A stretch of DNA of 32,269 bases from Terriglobia bacterium. GTDB taxonomy: Bacteria > Acidobacteriota > Terriglobia > Bryobacterales > Bryobacteraceae. The stretch covers positions 1 to 32,269 of the forward strand of contig RGPS01000045.1 of the NCBI GenBank assembly GCA_010084195.1. Direction: 5' to 3'. A program made the translations under genes and the position numbers. The notes under the pieces were generated by a model, which was given only the letters and a program-made list of their open reading frames with translations, was not told where the DNA came from and ran no database searches. This document shows positions 1 through 8,440 of this stretch, piece after piece (position 1 is the first letter of the stretch; every line of letters begins with the position of its first letter).

Positions 1-110
1 ACTCAAGGCGGCGGCCTGAACGACCGCATCGCTTTGTATCACAAACCGGACAGATCACTAATTATTAAAACCGGACATCTTGACTTGTTACCAACAGGGT
101 GGAGTTTTTT
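1..110. mobile_element. Probable end of an insertion sequence (IS21-like or IS481-like), partial
   Basis: Two copies of the motif AAACCGGACA lie close together, at about 43-52 and 69-78, separated by an AT-rich spacer. Repeated motifs of this kind are typical of the multiple terminal repeats of IS21-family elements. A + strand reading frame entering the window from the left ends at a TGA at 18-20, which could be the last codons of a transposase or helper ATPase. The element itself lies outside the window, so the family is a guess. The insertion sits just beyond the 3' end of cpaF, where tadB/tadC-type genes often follow. No host gene is visible in 1-170. Confidence 0.35.
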
Positions 111-170
111 TTGTGGGGGTACGAGCATTAGAAGCCGCTAAACCAGGGGCGAAAATGCACGTTGGGGAAT

Positions 171-1505
171 TTACATATTGATCGCAAGGGTTTCCGTGAA
201 CAGGGAGTCCGGCAGGTTGATGCCGCTGACCCGGAGACGTTCCAGGATCTTCGGGCGGACTCCGGTACCTTTGAAGTGCCCCTGAACTTTCCCCTGAGGA
301 TCAACTCCGGTGCGTTCAAAGACGAAAATCTCCTGAATTTCCACCTGATCGTCGTGGGCCCCCAGAACTTCCGCGATGCTGGTGATTCGGCGTGCACCAT
401 CCTGCAGGCGGGCCACCTGGACCACAAGTTTGATGGCAGAGGCCAGTTGCTGCAGAATGACGCGGGCCGGGATCTCGATGTCAGCCATCATGACCATGGT
501 TTCGAGGCGGGAGAAGGCATCTTTGGGGGTATTGGCGTGTACCGTGCTCATGGAGCCCTCCACGCCGGTGTTCATCGCCTGGAGCATGTCGAGAGCTTCG
601 GCACCGCGGCACTCGCCCACGATGATGCGGTCGGGTCTCATGCGAAGGGCAGTCCGGAGCAACTGGCGCTGGTTAATGCCACCTTCTTTATTGAGGTTGG
701 GGGGGCGCGTCTCAAATTTGACGACGTGGCGCTGTTGGAGCTGGAGTTCAGCGGTGTCTTCGATGGTGACGATGCGCTCATCTTCCGGAATAAAGCGGGA
801 AAGGGCGTTCAGGGTGGTGGTTTTGCCCGAACCGGTGCCACCTGAGATCAGGACGGTGGATTTTGCCTGAACGCAGGCTGCGAGGAACTTCAGCATGCCC
901 GGCATGATGGTCTGGTACTGAATCATCTCGTCCTGCGTGATCACGTGACGACCAAAGCGGCGGATGCTGAGGGAAGGGCCATCAAGGGCTAACGGGGGAA
1001 TGATGGCGTTGACGCGGGAGCCATCGAGAAGTCTTGCGTCTACAATGGGTTGGGCTTCATCGATCCGGCGACCGACCTGCGATACAATCTTTTCAATTAT
1101 GTGAAGAAGATGAGCATTGTCGCGGAAGCGGACTGGCACCTCAGAGAGTTTGCCGCCTCTTTCGATGTAGACTTTGTCAAAACGGTTCACGAGGATATCC
1201 GAGATTGACGGTTCTTTCAGGAGTGGCTCCAGGGGCCCGAGGCCCAAAACCTCATCGAGGACTTCTTCGATGATTCGGTTCTGTTCGGCGGCCGTCATGG
1301 GGACGCGCTCTTCTTCGAGGAGCCTTTCCACCACGCGGCCGATCTCTGCGCGGAGGCGATCTTTGGGAAGTGAAGAAACTCTCTCCAGGTTCAAAACGCC
1401 AAGTAACTTCTTATGAATCAACGACTTAAGTTCGAAGCTTCGATCCGTAGGGCGGCCATAAGCGGGGCTCTGCGGCTTGGGTTGGGGTCGGTTGGAGGTG
1501 GCCAC
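171..1505 (-). CDS. cpaF: CpaF/TadA-family type II/IV secretion ATPase
   Basis: A 444-residue hexameric ATPase that powers assembly of Tad/Flp-type pili or a related type II secretion machine at the inner membrane. The N-terminal region (about 1-90) is helical and charged. The core has the Walker A motif GGTGSGKT near residue 222, the acidic box IVTIEDTAELQL, a Walker B-like segment RPDRIIVGECRGAEALD and the His-box GSMSTVHANTP, in the usual order for PulE/VirB11-like ATPases. Length and ending are normal, so the gene appears complete. It starts 49 bp from the divergent MerR gene. Its usual partners (tadB, tadC, cpaE) are not visible: the downstream side runs into a probable insertion sequence end. 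Family assignment is firm; the exact machine it drives is not known. Confidence 0.93.
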   Translation of the reverse strand: MATSNRPQPKPQSPAYGRPTDRSFELKSLIHKKLLGVLNLERVSSLPKDRLRAEIGRVVERLLEEERVPMTAAEQNRIIEEVLDEVLGLGPLEPLLKEPSISDILVNRFDKVYIERGGKLSEVPVRFRDNAHLLHIIEKIVSQVGRRIDEAQPIVDARLLDGSRVNAIIPPLALDGPSLSIRRFGRHVITQDEMIQYQTIMPGMLKFLAACVQAKSTVLISGGTGSGKTTTLNALSRFIPEDERIVTIEDTAELQLQQRHVVKFETRPPNLNKEGGINQRQLLRTALRMRPDRIIVGECRGAEALDMLQAMNTGVEGSMSTVHANTPKDAFSRLETMVMMADIEIPARVILQQLASAIKLVVQVARLQDGARRITSIAEVLGAHDDQVEIQEIFVFERTGVDPQGKVQGHFKGTGVRPKILERLRVSGINLPDSLFTETLAINM

Positions 1506-1554
1506 TGGTTTCGGGATAATTATAGCCGGACGTGGCCCGTGAAGTGCGTATCGG

Positions 1555-1980
1555 ATGATAAGTAAAGCAATGGTTCCAACGAATGACAGTGCGGCGCTGG
1601 GCGGTGAGGAGTTTCAACCGGCCCAAATTCCCGATAAGTTATTTTTCAAGATCGGTGAGGTCAGCAATCTTGTTGGCGTGGAAGCGTATGTTTTACGCTA
1701 TTGGGAGTCTGAGTTTCGCGGCCTGTCGCCCAAGAAGTCCTCAACCGGGCAGCGGATGTTTCGCCGCAAGGACGTAGAGCTGCTGCTGGAGATCAAACAT
1801 CTTCTCTACGACCGGAAGTTCACCATTGAGGGAGCGCGGAAATCGCTGGCAGACAAGAGCAGCAAGCCGGCGGTGAAGGCTGCCCCGAAAAAAGTGAAAC
1901 AGGAGTCGCTGTTTGGCAGCGACGACCCCATTCCGGAGATTCGCCGGCAGCTTGCGGAAATTCTGAAGCTGATGGCCTGA
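1555..1980 (+). CDS. MerR-family transcriptional regulator
   Basis: A 141-residue protein with one MerR-type winged helix-turn-helix at about residues 28-100 (FKIGEVSNLVGVEAYVLRYWE, then a wing with GQRMFRRKDVELLLEIKHLLY). This is the pattern of the short MerR regulators found in many Acidobacteriota and Deltaproteobacteria. The C-terminal 40 residues are Lys/Ala/Pro-rich and end in a short predicted helix, and there is no metal- or drug-binding cysteine set, so the signal it senses is unknown. The ATG at 1555 is used; a second in-frame ATG lies five codons on. It is divergent from cpaF and convergent with parB, whose stop is 6 bp away. Confidence 0.88.
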   Translation: MISKAMVPTNDSAALGGEEFQPAQIPDKLFFKIGEVSNLVGVEAYVLRYWESEFRGLSPKKSSTGQRMFRRKDVELLLEIKHLLYDRKFTIEGARKSLADKSSKPAVKAAPKKVKQESLFGSDDPIPEIRRQLAEILKLMA

Positions 1981-1986
1981 GACGAA

Positions 1987-2895
1987 TCAGGCGGTCTGGC
2001 CGATGATCAGTTCGTAGATGCGGTCGAGGTCCGTGGGGGAGTAGTACTCGATTTCGATGAGACCCTTGTCCTTGCCCTTCTCCACGATTCGGACCTTGGT
2101 CCCGAGGGCCTGCTCCAATTCGAGGATGGCAGCTTTGACATTGGGGTCCTGAGCGGGTGTCTGGGTTTTGGCTTTGGGTTTCGGTGAGCTGGCCGGGCGG
2201 GTATACTCCTCGACCTGGCGGACGGACCAGCCTTCTTTCACAATCTTGTCAGCAACTTCGCGTTGAGTGGCCTCATCGGAGAGCTTCAGGAGTGCCCTTG
2301 CGTGGCCCTGAGTGAGCTTACGGGCGGTGACCATGTCCTGAATATCCGTTGGTAAGTGCAACAAACGAATGGTGTTGGCAATAGTAGCGCGATCTTTGCC
2401 GGTCTTTTCGCCGATCTCCTCGTGGGTCAGGTCCAGCTCGGTCATCATGCGCTGGAAGGCCTGCGCAAGTTCTACGGGATTGAGATCTTCGCGCTGGATA
2501 TTCTCGACGATGGCGAGTTCCAGAACCTTGGCATCGTCGGCAGTTCGAAGAATGACCGGGATTTCTTTGAGGCCCGCCGCAGTGGCAGCGCGCCAGCGAC
2601 GTTCGCCGGCGATGATCTGGTAGCGATTGGCACCGGCCTTGCGAACGACGATTGGCTGGATAATTCCATCGCGTTCAATAGACTGCGAGAGTTCCGCGAG
2701 GGCTACAGGGTCAAATTCGCGGCGGGGCTGATCCGGATTCGCCTCAACAGAAGTGATGGGGACGAGACTAACCTGGCCGTCCGCCGGTTCGTCGGGCGGG
2801 GCAACCGGAACCGGGGCTGGCTGCGGAGCGGACCTTGGGGGAAGGAGGGAGTGGAGACCTTTACCGAGCGCTTTGCGCCCGTCGTTTTTGTTCAT
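1987..2895 (-). CDS. parB: ParB/Spo0J chromosome partitioning protein
   Basis: A 302-residue CTP-dependent DNA clamp that loads at parS and spreads to organise the origin region. The N-terminus has a basic segment ([13 protein letters not shown]) typical of the ParA-stimulating tail. The CTP-binding domain contains PRREFD and the box [11 protein letters not shown] at about 95-104. The helix-turn-helix that reads parS is [21 protein letters not shown] at about 155-175. A Pro/Lys-rich linker then leads to a C-terminal dimerisation domain. The start overlaps the 3' end of parA by 35 bp, so the two are co-transcribed. The three parS sites it should bind lie just upstream of parA. Confidence 0.96.
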   Translation of the reverse strand: MNKNDGRKALGKGLHSLLPPRSAPQPAPVPVAPPDEPADGQVSLVPITSVEANPDQPRREFDPVALAELSQSIERDGIIQPIVVRKAGANRYQIIAGERRWRAATAAGLKEIPVILRTADDAKVLELAIVENIQREDLNPVELAQAFQRMMTELDLTHEEIGEKTGKDRATIANTIRLLHLPTDIQDMVTARKLTQGHARALLKLSDEATQREVADKIVKEGWSVRQVEEYTRPASSPKPKAKTQTPAQDPNVKAAILELEQALGTKVRIVEKGKDKGLIEIEYYSPTDLDRIYELIIGQTA

Positions 2896-3649
2896 TGGAG
2901 AGAATCTCTTTGGCTAGCTGGATGTACGCTTCCGAGCCCCGGGAGGCAGGGTCGTAGAGGAGAACAGGTTTTCCGTGGCTGGGAGCCTCGGCGAGGCGGA
3001 TATTTCTGGGGATAACGGTCTTGAGGACCTCCTCCTGGAAGAATTCACGGAGGTCTGCGGCAACCTGACGAGTGAGGTTGGTGCGGTCATCGAACATTGT
3101 CAGGAGGATGCCTTCGGTTCGGAGGGGATGGTCAAAGGACTCCCGAACCCTGTCGATGGTGTCCATAAGCTCAGAAACGCCTTCGAGGGCGAAGAATTCG
3201 CACTGAATGGGCACCAAAACCGAGTTTGCGGCCATAAGGGCGTTCAAAGTGAGCAGATCGAGGGCGGGAGGGCAATCAATAAGGATGAACTGGTAGTTAT
3301 TGCGAACTTCCTCCAGTTGAGTGCGAAGGATGATTTCCCTGTTGGGGACGGAAACGAGTTCAAAGTTGGCGCCGATGAGGTTCTTGTCGGCGGGGAGAAT
3401 GTCCAGACCATCCATACCGGAGGGCTGAATGGCGGCGCTGACGAGGGTTCGGTTGACCAAAACGTCGTAAGTGGTGAGGAGGCCGGGTGTTTTGGCGAGG
3501 CCAAAGCCGCTGGTGGAATTTCCCTGGGGGTCGGTATCGACCAAAAGGACCCTGACGTCATTCGCGGCAAGCGATGCGGCGAGGTTTATGGCGGTTGTGG
3601 TCTTCCCTACTCCGCCTTTTTGGTTGGTAATCGCTATTGTTGTGGTCAC
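2861..3649 (-). CDS. parA: ParA/Soj chromosome partitioning ATPase
   Basis: A 262-residue deviant-Walker ATPase that binds nucleoid DNA as an ATP dimer and moves ParB-parS complexes. The deviant Walker A, KGGVGKTT with the signature Lys, is at 11-18, followed by [11 protein letters not shown] (A' motif) and [18 protein letters not shown] (Walker B). Length matches chromosomal Soj-type ParA. The start is GTG at 3649, with an AGGA ribosome site about eight bases upstream; the reading frame begins directly with the [10 protein letters not shown] strand expected of the family. It lies between the parS cluster and parB. Confidence 0.96.
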   Translation of the reverse strand: MTTTIAITNQKGGVGKTTTAINLAASLAANDVRVLLVDTDPQGNSTSGFGLAKTPGLLTTYDVLVNRTLVSAAIQPSGMDGLDILPADKNLIGANFELVSVPNREIILRTQLEEVRNNYQFILIDCPPALDLLTLNALMAANSVLVPIQCEFFALEGVSELMDTIDRVRESFDHPLRTEGILLTMFDDRTNLTRQVAADLREFFQEEVLKTVIPRNIRLAEAPSHGKPVLLYDPASRGSEAYIQLAKEILSNEQKRRAQSAR

Positions 3650-3781
3650 AAGGTATCCTGGCCGGGTTTTATTGGTTATTGAGCCGGGTTGGTCAGGTAG
3701 CCAACTGGTTCAGAAGCTGGTAATCGCTGGCAGCTTCATTCTACAACTCCGGTACTACGTCATACGCAAGATGGGTCTGTT

Positions 3782-3797
3782 TGTTTCACGTGAAACG
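3782..3797. promoter_or_regulatory. parS: parS site 1 (ParB-binding)
   Basis: TGTTTCACGTGAAACG matches the conserved bacterial parS palindrome TGTTTCACGTGAAACA at 15 of 16 positions; the 14-bp core is perfect. It lies in the mnmG-parA gap. Confidence 0.93.
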
Positions 3798-3808
3798 AAA
3801 GAGGTGCC

Positions 3809-3824
3809 TGTTTCACGTGAAACA
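3809..3824. promoter_or_regulatory. parS: parS site 2 (ParB-binding)
   Basis: TGTTTCACGTGAAACA is a perfect 16-bp parS palindrome. It starts 27 bp after site 1 and ends 2 bp before the mnmG stop codon. Confidence 0.96.
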
Positions 3825-3826
3825 AC

Positions 3827-5653
3827 CTATAGCCCCGTATCCGCTGGTCTTGTTTCACGTGAAACAGAGAGGGTCATATACATATCCAATATCGCGACGG
3901 CTGCGGGGGTCACCCCGGGTATCCGGGCCGCCTGACCCAGGGTCACGGGGCAAACTGCCAGCAACTTCTCCCGCACCTCCCGGGAAATCCCGGGAATCAC
4001 CGCAAAATCCAGACCTTCGGGAATTGGTCTCTCACTGGAACCCTGTAACCTCTCCACTTGCCGCTTCTGCTGCTCAACGTACCCTGCGTACTTTACCTCA
4101 GTTTCGACCGTCATCAGGACACCACGTACGGCCGGCCCGCCAATAACGCCCTCCACCCAAGCCTGCAGGTCGGTAATCTTCGATTCCGGACGCCGTAACC
4201 ACGCAGCCTTAGGGCTTGTGGCAAAGGCCCGAATCAGAGTCTCGGTCTGTATCCGCCGCCGATGAAACACTTCCAGGCGTTCTGTAGACGCCAACCCGAG
4301 CTTTTCCGCTATTGGTGTTAACCGAAGATCGGCATTATCCATCCGCAGGTTCAGCCGATACTCCGCCCGGGATGTAAACATCCGGTAGGGCTCATCGGCA
4401 CCCTTGGTGATCAGATCATCCACCATAATGCCCAGATATGCCTGACTTCGGGGGAGCTGAAGCGATTCACGGCCCAGAATCGTCTGTGCGGCATTGATTC
4501 CCGCCATTAGACCCTGCCCTGCCGCCTCTTCATAGCCTGACGTGCCATTGATCTGCCCTGCGAGGAACAGGCCCGGCAAGGCCTTCACCTCCAGACGATG
4601 GTCCAGTTCCCGGGCATCCACCGCATCATATTCAATAGCGTATCCCGGCCGAATCATCTCGGCCTCCTCCAAACCGGGGATGGAAGCGATGATCGCCGCC
4701 TGCACATCAATCGGCAGACTGGTGGACATGCCATTCACGTAGATCTCGTTGGTATCCACGCCCTCTGGCTCCAGAAACAGTTGATGTGTCTCCTTGTCCG
4801 GGAACTTCACGAACTTGTCCTCGATTGACGGGCAGTAGCGGGGACCTATGCCCTCAATCTGTCCACTGTACAGAGGCGAGCGGGCAATGTTGTCCTGAAT
4901 CACCTTCTTTGTGGCTGCCGTGGTCCTCGCGAGATAACACTGAATCTGGGGCCGGTCGATCTTGTCGGTCAGGAAAGAGAAGGGAGTCGGCACCTCATCA
5001 CCAAATTGTGGCTCAAACTTCGTAAAATCAATGCTCCGGGCATCCAAACGGGGCGGAGTGCCGGTCTTCAGACGTTTCCACCGCAAACCGAGACCCCGAA
5101 TCTGATCGGCAAGGATCTCGGAGGAAGGCTCACCGTTCCTCCCGCAACTAAACTGCTTTTCACCTACGTGCGCCAGGCCATTGAGAAATGTGCCGGTCGT
5201 GATGATCACAGCCTGACAAAGGACCCGCCTGCCGTCCACGAAGCGAACCCCCTCCACTCTGCCGTTTTCAATGATCAGCGAAGCCACTTCGGCCTGCTTG
5301 ATGCGGATATTCGGCTCCCGCTCCAGAACCGCCTTCATTTGGGTTCGGTACTGCTTCTTATCGCACTGGGCCCGGGGCGACCAGACCGCCGGGCCACGAC
5401 TGGTATTCAACAGCCGAAACTGGATTCCCACGGCATCGGTCACTTCGCCCATCACGCCCCCGAGGGCGTCGATCTCGCGAACCAGGTGCCCCTTGGCAAT
5501 CCCCCCAATAGCCGGATTGCAGGACATCTGCGCAATCAGGTCCGAATTCATTGTGATCATCGCAGTCCGCAGGCCCATGCGCGCGCACGCCCGCGCCGCC
5601 TCGCAGCCCGCGTGTCCGCCGCCCACCACCACTACTTCGAAAGTCAGATCCAT
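3827..5653 (-). CDS. mnmG: tRNA uridine-5-carboxymethylaminomethyl modification enzyme MnmG (GidA)
   Basis: A 608-residue FAD- and NADH-dependent enzyme that, with MnmE, installs the (carboxymethyl)aminomethyl group on U34 of certain tRNAs. Visible motifs are the N-terminal dinucleotide fold [15 protein letters not shown], the segment [24 protein letters not shown], the MnmG signature [15 protein letters not shown] and the FAD segment [22 protein letters not shown]. The last 12 residues after the conserved C-terminal helical region are an extension that contains a parS site in its DNA. It is transcribed towards parA-parB. The usual neighbour rsmG (gidB) is absent here. It is divergent from purD with a 61-bp gap. 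Confidence 0.97.
   Translation of the reverse strand: MDLTFEVVVVGGGHAGCEAARACARMGLRTAMITMNSDLIAQMSCNPAIGGIAKGHLVREIDALGGVMGEVTDAVGIQFRLLNTSRGPAVWSPRAQCDKKQYRTQMKAVLEREPNIRIKQAEVASLIIENGRVEGVRFVDGRRVLCQAVIITTGTFLNGLAHVGEKQFSCGRNGEPSSEILADQIRGLGLRWKRLKTGTPPRLDARSIDFTKFEPQFGDEVPTPFSFLTDKIDRPQIQCYLARTTAATKKVIQDNIARSPLYSGQIEGIGPRYCPSIEDKFVKFPDKETHQLFLEPEGVDTNEIYVNGMSTSLPIDVQAAIIASIPGLEEAEMIRPGYAIEYDAVDARELDHRLEVKALPGLFLAGQINGTSGYEEAAGQGLMAGINAAQTILGRESLQLPRSQAYLGIMVDDLITKGADEPYRMFTSRAEYRLNLRMDNADLRLTPIAEKLGLASTERLEVFHRRRIQTETLIRAFATSPKAAWLRRPESKITDLQAWVEGVIGGPAVRGVLMTVETEVKYAGYVEQQKRQVERLQGSSERPIPEGLDFAVIPGISREVREKLLAVCPVTLGQAARIPGVTPAAVAILDMYMTLSVSRETRPADTGL
3851..3866. promoter_or_regulatory. 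parS: parS site 3 (ParB-binding), inside mnmG
   Basis: A perfect 16-bp parS palindrome lying within the coding sequence of mnmG, where it encodes VSRET, eight residues from the end at the latest. It starts 42 bp after site 2. The residues lie in a short tail beyond the conserved end of MnmG, so the DNA site probably dictates the protein sequence here rather than the reverse. Confidence 0.95.
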
Positions 5654-5714
5654 TACTTATTCGAACCCATTGAAAATTAAAAGCACTGATAACATTGTAG
5701 CTGGACCTCAAAAA

Positions 5715-6941
5715 GTGAAAGTTCTCATAATCGGTGGCGGCGGCCGTGAACACGCACTCGCATGGCGCCTGGCAGCATCCCCCTCTGTGACAGAGTTGCA
5801 TTGTTCTCCGGGCAACCCCGGCATTGCTCAGGTAGCTGTATGCCATTCCTCCACGGATTATGTCCATTTAGCTGAGTCTCTTGGCATTGACCTCACCGTT
5901 GTTGGCCCGGAGGCTCCTCTGGTTGCAGGCGTGGTTGACCAGTTCCGGGCCCTTGGTCGGCACATCGTCGGACCCACCGCCGCGAATGCCGCCCTCGAAG
6001 GCAGCAAGGTCTATTCGAAGCGCTTCATGCAAAAGCTCGGCATCCCGACAGCTCGCTTTGAAACCCTTGAGTCCGCTGAAGAGGCGCGCGCTGCATTTCC
6101 CCGCTTTCGCTTCCCCCTTGTGCTCAAGACGGATGGCCTGGCAGCCGGAAAAGGCGTGATCATAGCTCAGGACCTGGCTGAAGCGGAAGACGCGCTCACC
6201 CAACTCGCCTACCCTCTGGTGCTGGAGGAGTTCCTGCAGGGAGAAGAGGTCAGCTTTATCGCCCTTTGCGATGGCAGGACGGCTGTGGCCCTGGAGCCCT
6301 CGCAGGATCACAAGCGCATCTTCGACAACGATCAGGGGCCAAACACCGGCGGCATGGGCGCGTACTCCGACTCGCGGATTCTCAACGAAAACCAGAGGTC
6401 GTCGATCCTGGAAACAGTGATTCTGCCGGTGGTTCGCGCTACGGGCTTCACGGGTTTCCTCTACGCCGGGCTGATGATGACTTCCGACGGCCCCAGTGTC
6501 CTCGAATTCAATGTCCGGATGGGTGACCCCGAAACGCAGCCCCTGATGATGCGTCTCGACTGCGACTGGGCGGAAGCCCTCCTCGCGTCCGCACGAGGAG
6601 CTCTCTCGCCCACCCACCTTCGCTGGAGTCCAAAGCCTGCCACCTGCGTGGTTCTGGCCTCAGAAGGCTATCCCGGAACGGTTCACTCGGGAAGGCGGAT
6701 TGAGGGTCTGGCAGCGTCAACCGGATGTCAGGTCTTCCACGCCGGCACATGCCAGACCGAGGAAGGCATAGTCACCGCGGGAGGCAGGGTTCTTGGCGTT
6801 ACCGCCCTCGGCGAAACGCTGGAGGCAAGCATCGAAAATGCCTACGCAGGGGTGGCTCAAATTCACTTCGAAGGCATGCAATACCGTAAAGACATCGGTT
6901 TTCGGGGCCTGCGCTCTCTTCGATCAACGAGCGTACAATAA
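5715..6941 (+). CDS. purD: Phosphoribosylamine-glycine ligase (GAR synthetase)
   Basis: A 408-residue ATP-grasp enzyme of purine synthesis that joins glycine to 5-phosphoribosylamine. The GTG at 5715 is chosen because it begins exactly at the conserved KVLIIGGGGREHALAWRL segment; the open frame continues upstream to 5271 but that part is antisense to mnmG. ATP-grasp motifs include PLVLKTDGLAAGKGV, LQGEEVSFIALCDG, the phosphate-loop QDHKRIFDNDQGPNTGGMGA and the metal site LEFNVRMGDPETQ. Length is slightly below the 420-430 residues common in the family. A tRNA gene follows after 26 bp. Confidence 0.96.
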   Translation: MKVLIIGGGGREHALAWRLAASPSVTELHCSPGNPGIAQVAVCHSSTDYVHLAESLGIDLTVVGPEAPLVAGVVDQFRALGRHIVGPTAANAALEGSKVYSKRFMQKLGIPTARFETLESAEEARAAFPRFRFPLVLKTDGLAAGKGVIIAQDLAEAEDALTQLAYPLVLEEFLQGEEVSFIALCDGRTAVALEPSQDHKRIFDNDQGPNTGGMGAYSDSRILNENQRSSILETVILPVVRATGFTGFLYAGLMMTSDGPSVLEFNVRMGDPETQPLMMRLDCDWAEALLASARGALSPTHLRWSPKPATCVVLASEGYPGTVHSGRRIEGLAASTGCQVFHAGTCQTEEGIVTAGGRVLGVTALGETLEASIENAYAGVAQIHFEGMQYRKDIGFRGLRSLRSTSVQ

Positions 6942-6967
6942 AAGAAGCGGCTACAATACAGTATGCC

Positions 6968-7044
6968 GGGCACGTAGCTCAGTTGGATAGAGCGTCCGCC
7001 TCCTAAGCGGAAGGTCGGCAGTTCGAATCTGCCCGTGCCCACCA
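6968..7044 (+). tRNA. tRNA-Arg (anticodon CCT)
   Basis: A 77-nt cloverleaf. The acceptor stem GGGCACG pairs with CGTGCCC, followed by A and an encoded CCA at 7042-7044. The D arm has GCTC/GAGC. The anticodon stem TCCGC/GCGGA encloses loop CTCCTAA, giving anticodon CCT (reads AGG, Arg). The T arm is GGCAG-TTCGAAT-CTGCC. A TACAAT hexamer at 6952-6957 could be its -10 box, but no matching -35 is seen. The 3' end is only 9 bp from the convergent PHP gene. Confidence 0.97.
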
Positions 7045-7053
7045 GAACTCCCC

Positions 7054-7896
7054 TTACGGGCGTGCAGCCCGCAATTTGGCCAACAAAGAGTACGGGACGG
7101 AGAGGTTCCGCCGATGGCCGGTACCAAGGTCAATCCCGGGCTTATTTCCACCATGGAAATCTGACCCTCCGGTGACCGCAAGTCCAAACCGCTCAGCAAG
7201 TTGGCCGTAGTAGGCCACGTTTTCCGGCGTGTGATCACTATGGAAAACTTCAATGGCTCCCATACCTGCATCCGCCATCTTTTTCACCCAAACCGCCAAC
7301 GTATCCCAGTCGTTCTTTGCCACGCGAACCGGATGCGCCAGGGATGTGATGCCCCCCGCCGCTTTCACGCGGGCGATTGCCTCATCCACCGGAACTTCGC
7401 GCCGCTGCACGTAGCCGGGGGCGGCTTCATCCAGGTACTTATCGAAGGCCTCCTGCATGGAGGAGACATAGCCTTTTTCCAGCAGCACCCTGCCAAAGTG
7501 AGGTCTGGCCGTCAGCGTCCGACCTTTGGTTTCCACCTCAGCCAGAGTAATATCCAGACCCAGGTCCTGCAGTTTCACAATCAACTGACGGTTCCGTTCC
7601 CGGCGACTCTCCAACAGAGCCTCGAGCCAGGTACAAAACTCCGCTGTGGGCGGTTCCCAGAGGAAATAGGCCAACATGTGAACAGTGGCCCCGCCAAACT
7701 TGGTGGAGAGCTCGATGCCGCAAATCAGTTCCAGCCCCGCCTCTTTGGCATAAGGCACTGCCATGTCGTAGCCCTTGAAGGTGTCGTGGTCGGTAATCGC
7801 GAGCGCCTCCAGCCCCAACTTCATCGCCTCCCCCACCAATTCCGCAGGAGTAAACGTCCCATCGGACTGGTCGGTGTGGCTGTGCAGATCTATCAT
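7054..7896 (-). CDS. PHP-domain metal-dependent phosphoesterase, possible 3',5'-bisphosphate nucleotidase
   Basis: A 280-residue COG0613-type PHP enzyme. Metal ligands typical of the fold are visible: [13 protein letters not shown] at the start, [11 protein letters not shown], the GIELST segment, SLAHPVR and GGSDFHG near the C-terminus. Characterised relatives hydrolyse 3',5'-bisphosphonucleotides such as pAp, or act on RNA 5' ends. Its start overlaps the end of cysC by 4 bp, so it is co-transcribed with the sulfate assimilation genes. That context favours removal of 3'-phosphoadenosine 5'-phosphate formed when PAPS is used; this is inference, and a general phosphoesterase role is possible. 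Confidence 0.88.
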   Translation of the reverse strand: MIDLHSHTDQSDGTFTPAELVGEAMKLGLEALAITDHDTFKGYDMAVPYAKEAGLELICGIELSTKFGGATVHMLAYFLWEPPTAEFCTWLEALLESRRERNRQLIVKLQDLGLDITLAEVETKGRTLTARPHFGRVLLEKGYVSSMQEAFDKYLDEAAPGYVQRREVPVDEAIARVKAAGGITSLAHPVRVAKNDWDTLAVWVKKMADAGMGAIEVFHSDHTPENVAYYGQLAERFGLAVTGGSDFHGGNKPGIDLGTGHRRNLSVPYSLLAKLRAARP

Positions 7897-8426
7897 GCGG
7901 TAATCAAGCCTCTATGTATCAATTCCTGCCAGACGCGATCGACGCTCACTTCCACCGTTTCCCGATCCGAGCGCACCACAACGTCCGGATTCAGAGGCGC
8001 CTCGTAGGGGTCTGAGATCCCCGTAAAATTGCCAACCTCACCAGCTAAAGCCTTCTTATACAAGCCTTTAACGTCTCTGGCCGCCAGAACCTCCAGCGGA
8101 CAATCGACGAACACTTCCACAAAGCTGGCAATCTTTGCTTTCACTTCCTCACGGGTCGCCCGATAGGGTGAAATCGCCGCCACCACTGCAATCACGCCAT
8201 TGCGCGACAGCAACTCCGCCACAAAACCGATGCGCCGGACGTTCGTATCCCGATCCTCGCGGCTGAACCCCAGACCCTGCGACAGATTCGTCCGAACCAC
8301 ATCGCCATCCAGCAACTCCACCTTGGCGCCTGCTGCCCGAAACCGGTCCATCAGCATGTCAGACACTGTGCTCTTGCCGGCTCCCGACATACCGGTCAAC
8401 CAAAGAGTAAAACCCTGGTGCTTCAT
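7893..8426 (-). CDS. cysC: Adenylylsulfate kinase (APS kinase)
   Basis: A 177-residue cytosolic kinase converting adenylylsulfate plus ATP to PAPS. The P-loop GMSGAGKST is at about 13-21, followed by [33 protein letters not shown], which carries the APS-binding Asp-Gly-Asp and Arg residues, and by [21 protein letters not shown]. The length is that of a stand-alone CysC with no sulfurylase fusion. It follows cysH by 14 bp and overlaps the PHP gene by 4 bp. No ATP sulfurylase (cysD/cysN or sat) is in the window, so the APS source is elsewhere. Confidence 0.96.
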   Translation of the reverse strand: MKHQGFTLWLTGMSGAGKSTVSDMLMDRFRAAGAKVELLDGDVVRTNLSQGLGFSREDRDTNVRRIGFVAELLSRNGVIAVVAAISPYRATREEVKAKIASFVEVFVDCPLEVLAARDVKGLYKKALAGEVGNFTGISDPYEAPLNPDVVVRSDRETVEVSVDRVWQELIHRGLITA

Positions 8427-8440
8427 TTATGCGTTCGTCC

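Noticed and set aside
162..845. A 227-residue open frame opposite cpaF
   Set aside because: It is antisense to a gene with clear ATPase motifs and has no recognisable domain; open antisense frames are common in GC-rich coding DNA.
3650..3781. Possible DnaA boxes beside the parS cluster
   Set aside because: I looked for TTATCCACA-like sequences on both strands because mnmG can lie next to oriC and skew flips here, but none was close to consensus.
5271..5714. Upstream extension of the purD frame
   Set aside because: This part lies opposite mnmG, and PurD homology starts exactly at the GTG at 5715.
5868..6617. A 249-residue minus-strand frame opposite purD
   Set aside because: PurD motifs run through the whole + strand interval; the antisense frame has none.
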